Source: Arthonia radiata
Taxonomy: Eukaryota > Ascomycota > Arthoniomycetes > Arthoniales > Arthoniaceae
Assembly: GCA_002989075.1 (NCBI GenBank)
Contig: PSQN01000001.1
Span: forward strand, 372,001-436,000
Direction: 5' to 3'
DNA length: 64,000 bases
Within the stretch, counting starts at the first letter, position 1. Every line of letters starts with the position of its first letter. Positions 43,191 through 53,571 of this stretch are shown here, one piece after another. Below the pieces are notes generated by a model. That model did no database searches, had not been told where the DNA came from, and worked only from the letters and a program-made list of their open reading frames with translations. The position numbers and the translations under genes were made by a program.

Positions 43191-44925
43191 TCACGATGCA
43201 GTCTCCTTCAGAGCTTTGGCAACGTAGTCAGCCAGAGCTATCATCTTCTCCTCTTCGAAACGACGCCCAACCAGCTGGACGGCCACCGGGGAACCATGGT
43301 AGGTATCCGGGTCGTAAGTGCTCTGGTTGGAAGAGTCTGCATCGCTCAACGGCTTGAAGTCGGTATAAGCTTTGTCGACGTCCTTATCGCACTTTGTAAC
43401 GGGAAGCACTACCGCGCTGTAGTCGGTCGCATTCACCCACATGGTGTACATGACATGCCGGTGGCTCTCAGGACGTGCGGCAGCGAAGGGATTGGCAGGC
43501 ATGATAATGGCGTCGGCTGGACGGCCTGTCGTAGTATCCGCCACCGTGCTGTTCCAGTACTCCATGTAGTCCTTTTGAGCAGCTCGCTTCGCGATATTGT
43601 TGGCTGCTATCTGACTTGCGTTGTATTGCTGCTTACGCTCTTTGTATGTCCCTTTTACTTGAGGTACTGGTTCCTCTCCAGATAGCTCGAAGGCGTCGTT
43701 CACATCGTTGCCACCGTCGTACACCCAGGTATGAAATGCAAGCTCGCTAAGCTTTTGATGAGCGGGAGGCTTCCACTCAAAGGTCGAGTGGCCAAGCTTC
43801 TCCATGGCTTTGACCGTAAGATCAATAGCACGCTGCACTGGAGGATGGGTAGCGATCATTCCATCGTGTCGAAAGACGCCGAATGAGAGATTTGCAGAAT
43901 TGGCTCGCTCCATTGTGAGTGACGCCTGCTCTTCTCGCCAGGGGAGCTCGACGCCCAGCGGATCATGTAGCCATGGCTGCTGACTCAGAATGGCTTGCAT
44001 CACCAGCTTCAGAGAGGCAGCGCTTGTTGCAAGCGGACCAACCACTGACAGGATTGTATTCTGTCCGTCCATCGAGTTGGCCATGCCTTCGTACGGTACT
44101 CGACCAGCTGACGGACGCAAGCCGTACAGTCCGTTGACTGAGGCAGGAATGCGGATCGAGCCGCCAATGTCGGTACCAAACCCTAATGGGCTGCCTCCTG
44201 CGCTGATGAGAGCACCTTCGCCACCAGAGCTACCACCAGCAGAGAGAAGACGGTTGCTGGAGTTCCAACAGAAGCCCATTATGTTGTTATTAGTCTCTGG
44301 CGTCATTAGAGTGTGGGGCACGCTCGTCTTGCAATAGAATACCGCGCCGGCAGCACGAAGCTCAATGGCCAGCTCACTCTCATGATTGCGCTCTTTGCCA
44401 GTGCCAGTTTTCCCCTCGAATGTGCCTATCCATCCGACGTAGCCCATAGTGGTCTCCTGGCCCTTGACATGAATCTGGTCTTTGAGGCTGACTGGCACGC
44501 CATGGAGAGGTCCAAGAGGTTTACGATATTTCGCAAAGTACGCATCAAGCTCCTCCGCCTGCTTGATGCCATCCTCGAAGAAGATCTCGAGCAAGCAGTT
44601 TGTCTTGTTGCAGTCAGTGACAGCATTTCAGTGAATGTTGGTCTCATCGTACCAGCTGATGCGCCAGAGCAGCGCGGTGACAGAACGCCTTGATAACATC
44701 AACAGCTTTCCATGCACCTGTGGTGGTCTTCTTTGCAATGCCGGCCGCATCTCGTCTAGTAATATTGACCTCCTCTTGGCTCAGGTGCTTCTCAATATAA
44801 CTTGCGCCTGTGATGTCTTTCTGAGCTTCTCGTGATGGAGCATCATTGAGCCGCCAAGCTGGAGGAATAAGTGCATTTACCGAGTCACGCTTTGCAACTG
44901 CTTTCTTTTCCCAAGAGGTTGCCAT
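43191..44925 (-). CDS. Amidase (acetamidase-like, amidase signature family), 2 exons
   Basis: Exons 44925-44653 and 44603-43191 (49-bp intron GTACGA..ACAAG) give 561 aa, normal for fungal acetamidases. The join reads CHRAALAHQL + TNCLLEIFF. The Ser-cis-Ser-Lys triad is visible: Lys about 132 in VPVSLKDQ, cis-Ser about 216 in GGSSGGEGALI, and nucleophile Ser about 240 in FGTDIGGSIRIPA. Other family blocks are PHTLMTPETNNNIMGFCWN, GLYGLRPSAGRVPYEGM and HGSPVAVQLVGRRFEEEKM. It hydrolyses an amide to acid plus ammonia and is probably cytosolic, with no signal peptide. AmdS-type acetamide use is one option; the substrate is not proven. Confidence 0.92.
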
Positions 44926-45135
44926 GTATTGCTGAGGTTCTGGTTGTCTGGGAAGGAAAGTTGTAGAGATGTTTCAAGAGTGACTTTTGGTGTCGACATG
45001 CCCCTCTATGACATGACGATGCTCTATCATTGAAGATCGCCCACCTGCCTTTTTAAGTTGGAGCTAGATCCCCTTGCCGAGCGTTTGGTAAGAGGCGCTA
45101 TTTCGAGACCAACGCCGCGCATCAAACGATGATGA

Positions 45136-46270
45136 TCATGCATCCTCGTTTGCATGCAAATCTCCAGTACTTACATTGTTGTCGAACATTTGACGTACGT
45201 TGAGGTTGATCCGCTTGTTCGCAAGCCAACGCCTCCATTGACCAAACCGCTCCCTCTCCCCGTTGCAGTCGCTCGGCGGATCCAGCTTGCTGGCTTTGCA
45301 GGGCCATGACTGGAGCTCCTTCGGACAGGTATCTGGTATGATGAGCGGTACACCATGCCAGGCGTAGCGGGATTCGCCTGTCATGTAAACAGCATCACCG
45401 GAACGCAGCCGGAAGACAGCTTGCCGCAGCGGACTCTGCGCGTTGCCTTCGTCATTCATTGCAAGCATGAACAAGCCGTCGCAGCCAATGCTGATGCTGA
45501 TCAAGCCACGGTCGCAGAACTCGCTCACGTCCCGGTGTAAGCTGAGCACATCTCCTGGCGAGTACAAGTTGACGATCGCGGCCTCTGCGGTGGTCTGCGG
45601 AAACAGTTTGCGCAATAGTGCTTGCAGGTCTGGAGGGAATGGCGGTGGATCTTCGTCTGGGTACTGTTTGTTTGTCCAGTCGTATTGGCCACCAAGTGTG
45701 ATCCACCTGAGCTTTTTGTTCATGACTTGCTGTGTGGTCAGCGGCCTATGCACGAAGGGGTCAATAGGGGAGAAAGATGCTGATGACAGAGGGTCTAGGT
45801 CAAAGAAAGACAAGCCATCCTTCGGATAATCAATGTCATGGTGGAAGTGAACGTTGGTCTTGTGCGTGGATCTAGATAGATCGCGATGTAGAGTCTTGTG
45901 AAGAATGGACGCTTGAAGTTCAGAGGGCAGCAAATCTGGAATGATGACAAGGCCTGTATTTGATTAGCTTCTTCAACCTCTCAGACATGGTGGCTTCGCG
46001 AATACCGGGAAATTCTTTGGATTTAAAGCTTTTTATATCTTCAACTATCAGCAGTCTCTCATCATTGCAGTCTTGCAAATACTCAGAGCAAGCCTCTTGA
46101 AGTTCAGAAGCGTTGAGCCATGTCTCGTAAAACCTATCACGATGTTGCTGGTGTAGTCCACGGCGAAAGTCTATAATCTCACTGTCGCCATCTAACGATG
46201 CAGGCGAACGCTTCTGATACCTTTTAAAGAGATTTTTGAAAGCCTCAGGCGGCTTCTCGTGAGCGTCCAT
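45136..46270 (-). CDS. AlkB-like 2-oxoglutarate/Fe(II) dioxygenase, 2 exons
   Basis: Exons 46270-46006 and 45953-45136 (52-bp intron GTATTC..TACAG) give 360 aa. The join reads KSKEFPG + LVIIPDLLPSELQ. Fe(II) ligands are His and Asp in YSPGDVLSLHRDVSEF and the distal His in ESRYAWHGVPLI; the 2-oxoglutarate arginines are in KRINLNVRQM (RxNxxxR). FDGYDWT-like substrate-loop sequence appears as GGQYDWTNKQYPDE. The family demethylates alkylated nucleic acid; fungal members of this type resemble ALKBH1. A strong donor-like GTAAGT at 45174 just before the last 12 codons means the annotated C-terminus could differ by splicing. The gene shares a promoter with CDK1. Confidence 0.9.
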
Positions 46271-46630
46271 GGCATCAGGTTGACGAAGAAAAGGAAGAGA
46301 ACGCGTCTCAGCCTCGACAACGGACGCGCCAAGACCTTCCTCATAGGGCGGCCCGATGTTTGGTAAACATGCACTGCTTCCTTTTCTCACATTCACCCAA
46401 CGTCTTCACTCGATACTCTCCTCACCCTCGCAGTCACTAAGAAAGAGCTTGCGCTGACCGCGGATGACTTGGCGTTTCTGGCAGTGACCCTCAGTCCTCT
46501 TCCACGTCACTCAGCGCACCCCACATAATCGGCAGCGCATTCCTCAAAGTCTTTTGCCGAGCTCTGAAAGTCCCGCCAAAAAGGTCTCAGCACCGTCATC
46601 CAGGCGAATTTTAGCCCACGCACAACGGCA
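46271..46630. promoter_or_regulatory. Bidirectional promoter, AlkB-like gene / CDK1
   Basis: 360 bp between divergent start codons serve both a nucleic-acid repair enzyme and the mitotic kinase. The AlkB frame stays open back to 46396, so its leader lies here. Confidence 0.6.
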
Positions 46631-47763
46631 ATGGAGAACTATACGAAGATCGAGAAGATTGGGGAGGGTCAGTCATATTGCGCACAGCACACCGCCTCCG
46701 CTTCACACCACATCTACGCTTGCCAGGCTCATGTGTCCCAATCAAATCCAGCTAACCATGCAACACAGGTACCTATGGGGTCGTCTACAAAGCTCGCGAC
46801 CTCGCGCACTCGAATCGCTTAGTCGCGCTCAAGAAGATCCGCCTCGAAGCCGAAGACGAGGGCGTCCCTTCCACCGCCATCCGCGAAATCTCCCTTCTCA
46901 AAGAGATGAAAGACCCCAACATCGTGCGCCTCTTCAACATCGTCCACGCGGACGGCCATAAGCTATACCTCGTCATGGAATTCCTCGACCTCGATCTGAA
47001 GAAGTACATGGAGGCGCTGCCCACCGAAGATGGCGGCCGCGGCAAGGCACTGCCAGAAGGCACGGGACCTATGATCAAGGGCCTCGGCCTGGGTGAGGCC
47101 ATGGTCAAGAAGTTCACCTGGCAGCTACTTCAAGGCGTCCGGTACTGCCATGCTCACCGCGTACTGCACCGTGACCTGAAACCACAGAATCTCCTCATCG
47201 ACAAGGAGGGTAACCTCAAGCTCGCCGACTTCGGTCTCGCGCGCGCGTTCGGCGTGCCGCTTCGCACCTACACACACGAGGTCGTCACCCTCTGGTACCG
47301 CGCCCCCGAGATCCTGCTGGGAGGCCGCCAATACAGCACAGGCGTCGACATGTGGTCCGTCGGCTGCATCTTTGCCGAGATGTGCACGCGCAAGCCGCTC
47401 TTTCCAGGTGACTCCGAGATCGATGAGATCTTCAAGATCTTTCGCGTGCTCGGGACGCCGACAGACCAAACGTGGCCGGGCGTGACGAGCTTCCCGGATT
47501 ACAAGGCGAGCTTCCCTAAGTGGACGCGGAAGGATGAGGTGTTGGTCGCGGGGTTGAACGAGTTGGGGCAGGATTTGCTGGAGGCGATGTTGGTCTATGA
47601 CCCTGCGAGCAGGATGAGTGCGAAGCAGGCGGTGTGTCATCCGTACTTTGAAGGTGTGGTCGTGCCAGGACAGGGCGTGGTGAAGACGGAGATTGGACAA
47701 GCGGTACCGCAGGGTAGCTTTGTCACAACGAGTGCGCGACAGGGCGGCGTGAAGGCGTTTTAG
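46631..47763 (+). CDS. CDK1: Cyclin-dependent kinase 1 (Cdc2/Cdc28/NimX), 2 exons
   Basis: Exons 46631-46667 and 46769-47763 (101-bp intron) give 343 aa. The first exon is just [13 protein letters not shown]; splicing completes the glycine loop [11 protein letters not shown] with the inhibitory Thr14/Tyr15 pair. The cyclin-binding PSTAIRE helix is intact ([17 protein letters not shown]). Then come [31 protein letters not shown] with the activating T-loop Thr, [14 protein letters not shown], and [18 protein letters not shown] (Cks-binding region). A loop of about 20 residues ([18 protein letters not shown]) lies between hinge and helix E, a trait of filamentous ascomycete CDK1. It is the master kinase for S- and M-phase entry. 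The normal human length is 297; the extra sits in this loop and the tail. Confidence 0.97.
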
Positions 47764-48502
47764 GATTTCGTGAAGAGTGATTAGGGACAGGAGGCAGGCC
47801 CATGACGAGACGAAGGCACGAGAGGATGAGTCGCATGGCATGGACTGAAGACCGTCAGGTGAGTGGTCTCAGTCATATTTCGTATTAAGCAGCCAGCGCT
47901 GTGCATCAAGGCATTCGAGGGTGTTCTGGCGTTCCATGGTCGTCGGGAATTGGAGCGCTAGAAGCGCTGCCTTGGGAGTCTGAAATAGCATCAATCTACT
48001 ATGTCTAACCTCCGATTCTATTCTCTTGACCTCTCCATGTTCAAGTCAACAAGGTCACCGACCTTCACTCAATTCGGTATATTTCAATTCCGATGTCACC
48101 GTTGATTCTAAGAATGACTCTTTAATTTGTTGTCGGGTATCCCAACCTTCATCATGCTGCAGGAAAATGCTCGAAATCCGTCTTTCTCTTATACCCTGCG
48201 CTCGTATATCTCGTTTCCTTGCTATTGTAGCAGGATTTATGTACCCTATAGAAACGGTTATAAGATGTCATGAAGACTTGGAAAGACAAGCCTAACGTAC
48301 CAAAGTCACGGTGGTTGGCATGCCACATAGAGTGGGCAAGTCCAGAAGAATGTGTGATATAAACGAAGCATTGACAAACCAGGACATCTTTCTGATTGAA
48401 AACACTGAGCACCGCACACGTGGTAATGTAAAATTTGATCCAGAACACGAAAGGATGTTGATTCAAGAGTAACAGGTCATGATCACTGTAAAGTCCACAC
48501 AC
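47764..48502. other. Convergent spacer, CDK1 / secreted protein gene
   Basis: 739 bp between convergent stop codons; AT-richer than its surroundings between 48000 and 48480 and without a supportable gene. Confidence 0.4.
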
Positions 48503-49175
48503 CTACATCTTCTTCAACGAAGCCCCACTCAACGCATCAGCAAACGCGCGCTTCTCCTCCATGCTGCGACATTTGACATTGTGTCGCGCACACGCAATGC
48601 TCACCGGCTCGCGCGGCCCAAGCACCTTCCTCAGCGCCTTCGGCATAGCATCAGCAATACGCCTCTCAAGCTTCTGGGGGAACCAAGACGCCGCCGGATC
48701 CGCGCCGGCATCCGCAAAGCGCTTTGACTTCTTTCCAACCTTGTCCGGATACTCGAAGCCATCGGCATAGTCGCCGTTCTCGGACCTGCGCACATTGATG
48801 ATGTAGCCGTCGCTATCGTAGTCGTAGACGGAGTTGGTGCGCTTCGCCTTTTCAGACTCTTCGCGCTTCACGTCGAGCTTGGCAGCGTGCTTCTTGGCCT
48901 CGTCGCGGGCCATGATCTTGTTCTCGTGCTCCTTGGTACCTGTGGCATCGTGGCCGTACCAGCCGTGAGGCAAAGGTGCAACTGCGGCATCGGCATCGGG
49001 GTGACCATGGAACTCTGGAGAGCGGGCCACGAGAGATTTGCACTAGCTAGTGTAAGTACAAAGCCACCTGGTGTTCAGGACTTCAGGACTTCAGGCGTAC
49101 AGTTGGCAGAGCTGTGACTAAGTACAGGCTCAGCACAAGAGCCGCAGCTAGACCGCGAAGAGCCAAGTGGATCAT
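48503..49175 (-). CDS. Putative secreted basic protein, 2 exons
   Basis: Exons 49175-49101 and 49042-48503 (58-bp intron GTACGC..GCTAG) give 204 aa. Exon 1 encodes MIHLALRGLAAALVLSLYLV plus TALPT, a textbook signal peptide with an AxA-like cleavage region; the second exon alone has no ATG, so an upstream exon is required. The mature part is Lys/Arg/Asp/Glu-rich: LPHGWYGHDATGTKEHENKI, a helical Lys/Glu stretch, SVYDYDSDGYIINVRRSENG, WFPQKLERRIADAMPKALRK, and SIACARHNVKCRSMEEK near the end. It has three cysteines, two of them in the tail. No family recognised. A small secreted protein of this kind is a candidate effector or cell-wall protein, by inference only. Confidence 0.6.
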
Positions 49176-49609
49176 GTTGTGCAACTCGGCAGTTTCGCAG
49201 TAGACTGTCGTTGTCGAGTGGTACGGCGAGGTCTGCGACTTGAAGGGGTAGCTTAAGAGCTGAATGGGCTTTGAGCCGGTGAAAGAAGCGGCACATCAAA
49301 GAAAGCCTAAGGTCCCAGCTGCGATTTCGCCACATGATTGGCCATTTATGAACAAAGGAGTACTGAAGAGAAATCTACCGTCTTCTCAGCCTCGCTTCAG
49401 ACTGTCAGTAAAATACTTCTCTTTTGATCGTGGTCTTTGTTAACCCTCAGATCAGATGACACATGCGGTCGGTAAGATCATGCAACGTGCACTCTTTGTC
49501 TCAAGGTCGAGATCAGCGAGGCTAAAGTCAGACTCCCGGACGAGAGCCACTACGACATCGCGATTCCTCGGATATTGTAACGTTACCCCTTGCGCGCGTG
49601 TACTGCATC
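49176..49609. promoter_or_regulatory. Promoter of the secreted-protein gene
   Basis: 434 bp between the start of the secreted-protein gene and the stop of the RING gene, both on the minus strand. No motif recognised. Confidence 0.35.
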
Positions 49610-50361
49610 TTAACCGTACATGCCACTCGCATCTTCGTCTTCGTCTTCGTCTTGTTTTGGAACAGTTTTCGGGACTTCTTTCTTCTTTGACAGATCTTTA
49701 CGGTCGAGAGGGCACGTTGTGTTGAGCTTCAGCCACGGCTGAATGCATTCCAGGTCGAACATATGGCTCTCATTGCATGGCAGCCGAACCGCAAGAGGAA
49801 ACTTATCGTCTAGAAATGGGATAGCACAGATCGGGCAGGCATCATCTGGCTTCAGTGACTTTTTAGGTACGCGATCAAGCTCTGCATAGCTCTGTCAGCA
49901 CTCTGCTTCAAGCGAAAGCTCTGCCCGTCTCGAGCTGCTCACCATCAAAGAACGTGTTTGGCAGTCCTCGAAGACGGTCGGGAGGATTGTTGGCGTGTTG
50001 CATCAAATCCTCTATCATGGATTCAAGCCGATCATTTGTTGCTCTCTCACGATCTTGACCTTCAGGTACATAGACGCCTTCGGTCTCGCCTAGCATGACT
50101 TGATAGCTATTGGCGAGCTGTCGATACGCTGCGCTGACGTTTGAGGGTATTGGGAGAGCATGCTCATTGTTATGAGCTCTATCAGATGAGCCAGAGGTGT
50201 CAATGAGCTCGAGTGTGGAGAAGAAGGTGGAGAGATCTGGCCGACGATGCTGTGATGGTCTGGTCTGGGTGTCGAAGCTGGGTAGGCTGTGGTCCGCTGA
50301 TGCAGGATTAGCGAAGATATGATGCCACACGTTCTGATGGCATACCTTCGTAGCTAGACAT
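49610..50361 (-). CDS. RING-finger protein (likely E3 ubiquitin ligase), 3 exons
   Basis: Exons 50361-50346, 50296-49943 and 49881-49610 (introns 49 and 61 bp) give 213 aa. The 16-nt first exon (MSSYE plus one base) joins ADHSLPSFDTQTRPSQ; the third exon has no ATG of its own and is easily missed. The N-terminal 120 residues are mostly disordered with a helix (YRQLANSYQVMLGETEG). Exon 3 holds the RING: DACPICAIPF, then LPCNESHMFDLECIQPWLKL and NTTCPLDRKDL, giving C-x2-C..C-x3-H-x4-C..C-x2-D/R spacing of a RING-H2-like finger with one ligand uncertain. The tail is acidic (DEDEDEDASGMYG). The probable role is ubiquitin transfer to an unknown substrate. It is divergent from the TAPT1-like gene across 264 bp. 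Confidence 0.85.
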
Positions 50362-50625
50362 GATGAGAGTGCAGGTGTTGTCCAACTCCCTGGCCAGAGA
50401 TCACAGCTTTAATTTGAAGTTCTTGTGAGAGGCAGACGCGAATGACGCGGTGCTTGGGACGGAGATAAGGCGCACCTGTATCTCCGTTGGTGACCATCTG
50501 GGTATTCTGCGTTTACATGGTGAATATGCTCTACCTCATATCACGCCTGCATCTGCTGACGATGCGGTCGAAGAATAGGAGAAAATTATCATGACCTCTA
50601 ACGGACTCGATCATATTCGAAAACT

Positions 50626-53454
50626 ATGGAGGGGAGCGATCAGCAGCCGTCACACGGCCTTCCAAGCCCCCAACGCTCACCTCGATCGCTTTCACCAGTA
50701 GCTGAGGTCATCAATCCCGCTGATGGCACACCTCCTGAGCCCGGTATCAATGGCTTCTCAAATCAATTTCTCGCGCCCGCCGTCAGATCATCAGCACCTC
50801 CCAAGGTGTTGTCGGAGCATCGAAGGAACCGATCCTCTTCGCTTCCGACTCGAGACCTGGATCCCAACCTCACGGTTGATGGCGTAACGGATCGACCATC
50901 TGCCTCACCAATGCCTGAATACTCTAGAAGTCATCCTCGTCCAGACATCGTGAAGATGTCCCCATCGCAGATCTTCAACCTCACCTCTGCGCCCGACTCG
51001 CTTCCAATTCGGCCAATGACTCCGGATTCTGACGAGATCCTTCTATCAGACGGGATTGAAGAGCAGAGTTTGAGCCACGCAAAGGCGCGCTCGACAAAGC
51101 GATCTCTGCATACTGGAGAGCGGCACTCCAGCCTCGTGACACCTCTTCAAGCCTCTGATCGTAGAGGTAGCTCCAGTCGCAAACACGAAATCTCAAGCCC
51201 ACCGACCCAGGCCACACGACCGCAGAAGTTGTCACGATCTATGTCTATACCTGTCGAGACAAGAGGCAAGCGGCAGAATGCAGAAGCTGAGCACGAGTCG
51301 CGTGAGAGTCCCATGCCGACTGCGAACGCACGGCGAAGAGTCACTAGCATCCGAGGACAACATAGGGACAGGACGCCGAGCAGTCGTCACGACCCAGACG
51401 CAGTAACCCACGGAATGCCAACTTCAGTACCACTACCACCTTTCTCTTTACCGACGTATCTTCAATTGGAGCTCTCATCCCAGAGGCCTTCGCCGCTTTA
51501 TATTCACCGGCCGACAGCAAACGACATTCCTTATGAATCATCGAGGGTGAAGTTCGAACGGTTGCAAAACTTCCTTCTCGTACCACCCTATCTTGAGAAG
51601 ATATTACTTTTCGGTGCGCTGACCTGTTTGGACTCATGGTTGTATACGTTCACGGTAATGCCCTTGAGGTTCTTCAAAAGCTTATGGATATTATCGCAAT
51701 GGGCGGTGGGCAGCGCGGTTCGAGAGACCAGCGAGTTGACCAAGTTCATCTCTGGCGGCTTGCCTCGCGTATACGAGCGACGTAGACGCGGCAGCAGCAT
51801 CCTCAGCCCTTCACGAAAGTCTTCCACGTCGCAAGCAGATGAAACGCAGCGAATCGACGCCCTACTTGACAACATTGCATCGAAAAGCTCACAGCCTCTA
51901 CCAGCAAGACTCATCGAGAAAGTCCGCGGCCATCGTCGAAGCAGATCAGTACCGTCAGCTCTGCAGCAGAATCACAAGGCGGATCTTCTATCGGGATTGC
52001 TCGTGATACTGGGCTGTATCATTCTGTCACAATTCGATGCAAGCCGTATGTATCACAACATCCGTGGGCAGGCCGCAATCAAGCTCTATGTCATCTACAA
52101 TGTGCTAGAAGTTTGCGACAGACTCTTCTCGGCACTTGGTCAAGACATCATGGAGTGTTTGTTCTCGAACGAAACCCTGGAGCGCAAAGCCAATGGTAGA
52201 AGCAAGGTGTTTCAGCCGCTATGGATGTTTGCTTTAGCATTGGTATACACCGTTGTCCATGCTACTGCCCTTTTCTATCAGGTCATCACACTCAACGTCG
52301 CTGTCAACTCGTACTCAAACGCTTTGCTTACGCTACTAATGTCAAATCAATTCGTGGAGATTAAGGGAACGGTCTTCAAAAAGATCGAGAAAGACAACCT
52401 TTTCCAGTTGACCTGCGCTGACGTCGTCGAGCGTTTCCAGCTGTGGCTCATGCTGCTCATCATTGCATTGCGGAACATCGTCGAAGTCGGTGGGTTGTCC
52501 ATCAACTCGACGAATGGGATGTTCTCAGGACCGTCGTCATCCTCCTCGCCACCTCCTACGCCAAATGCAACAAACCCTGTTTCCAGTACTTTTGGCATCC
52601 TCCCGAACGCCTTCCAAACACTGCCATCTCTCTTCCCATTCCAGGTGCTGTCGCCTTTTCTGATCGTCCTTGGTTCCGAGATGCTTGTAGACTGGTTCAA
52701 GCACGCTTATATTACCAAGTTCAACGCCACCTCACCGAAAATCTACGCTCGTTACCTCGACATCTTCTGCAAAGACTACTACACTCACGCTTTCGCAGAC
52801 CAGAGTCTTATGAAGCGAATCGGTCTTCCAGTCATTCCATTAGCTTGTCTATTCATTCGAGCAACATTACAAACCTATCACATGTTCCTCGCCACTAACA
52901 TCAGCCCACCGAGTATCAGCTCAGCGACCAGTCTCACTTCGGCGCATTCCGAAGCCGAGCCTACCTCTTCTCCTATTCTCGCTCAGATCGATTTGATCTT
53001 CCGTCGCGCCCTCGGCCACTCCAGCCTTGGGGGTGGCGCTCGCTCAGACGGCGTATTCTCATGGACACTCGACGATGGCATTGCGCTCATGACTATGCTG
53101 CTTTTCTTCCTCGCACTATACCTACTCCTGCTGGCACTCAAGCTGGTGTTAGGCATGCTTTTGCTGGGTGTTGCGCGCGCACGGTACGCTCGCATGTTGG
53201 AAAGAGAGATCAAAGGTGAAAAAGAGAAGATGATCGAGACGGACAGCAGACGGTTAGGAGGCTGGGGGGTTGCCGAGCTCGGGGAAGACAGACGGAAAGC
53301 CATCTACGAAGGTCATGAAGCCGAGCTGCGAAAGCTGAAAGAGAAGGAAGCTAAGTTCAGGGAGAAGGAGGAGAGGGAAAGCATAAGCGGTAAGAGCTTG
53401 AAGGCCATGGAAGGAGTTGAAAGATACGCTATGGTCGCCAAGCGCATTTGGTGA
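50626..53454 (+). CDS. EMP65: TAPT1/Emp65-family ER membrane protein
   Basis: Single exon, 942 aa. The first ~300 residues are disordered and Ser/Pro/Arg-rich. The conserved domain starts VKFERLQNFLLVPPYLEKIL and GALTCLDSWLYTFTVMPLRF, continues through HKADLLSGLLVILGCIILSQ, FDASRMYHNIRGQAAIKLYV, DRLFSALGQDIMECLF, the helix pair around VVHATALFYQVITLNVAVNS, and LTLLMSNQFVEIKGTVFKKI. Seven to eight membrane helices are predictable, with the last at about 845-875. The C-terminal ~85 residues are a charged coiled coil. Yeast Emp65 pairs with Slp1 in the ER to protect soluble proteins from degradation; human TAPT1 affects cilia and skeletal patterning. The length is larger than yeast Emp65 mainly because of the N-terminal tail. 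Confidence 0.9.
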   Translation: MEGSDQQPSHGLPSPQRSPRSLSPVAEVINPADGTPPEPGINGFSNQFLAPAVRSSAPPKVLSEHRRNRSSSLPTRDLDPNLTVDGVTDRPSASPMPEYSRSHPRPDIVKMSPSQIFNLTSAPDSLPIRPMTPDSDEILLSDGIEEQSLSHAKARSTKRSLHTGERHSSLVTPLQASDRRGSSSRKHEISSPPTQATRPQKLSRSMSIPVETRGKRQNAEAEHESRESPMPTANARRRVTSIRGQHRDRTPSSRHDPDAVTHGMPTSVPLPPFSLPTYLQLELSSQRPSPLYIHRPTANDIPYESSRVKFERLQNFLLVPPYLEKILLFGALTCLDSWLYTFTVMPLRFFKSLWILSQWAVGSAVRETSELTKFISGGLPRVYERRRRGSSILSPSRKSSTSQADETQRIDALLDNIASKSSQPLPARLIEKVRGHRRSRSVPSALQQNHKADLLSGLLVILGCIILSQFDASRMYHNIRGQAAIKLYVIYNVLEVCDRLFSALGQDIMECLFSNETLERKANGRSKVFQPLWMFALALVYTVVHATALFYQVITLNVAVNSYSNALLTLLMSNQFVEIKGTVFKKIEKDNLFQLTCADVVERFQLWLMLLIIALRNIVEVGGLSINSTNGMFSGPSSSSSPPPTPNATNPVSSTFGILPNAFQTLPSLFPFQVLSPFLIVLGSEMLVDWFKHAYITKFNATSPKIYARYLDIFCKDYYTHAFADQSLMKRIGLPVIPLACLFIRATLQTYHMFLATNISPPSISSATSLTSAHSEAEPTSSPILAQIDLIFRRALGHSSLGGGARSDGVFSWTLDDGIALMTMLLFFLALYLLLLALKLVLGMLLLGVARARYARMLEREIKGEKEKMIETDSRRLGGWGVAELGEDRRKAIYEGHEAELRKLKEKEAKFREKEERESISGKSLKAMEGVERYAMVAKRIW

Positions 53455-53571
53455 TACTGTACGATATTAGATACCCGGTCGGAGAAAAAGCATGCCGCGT
53501 ATAGCACGCAGGCCTTCTGCCAGACCTTCTGCAGTCTTCTCCTTCGTTGGCGCTCGTGGATGACCACTGCA

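Noticed and set aside
47125-47841. 238-codon minus-strand frame
   Set aside because: Antisense to CDK1 and rich in Leu/Arg/His, with no domain; a shadow frame.
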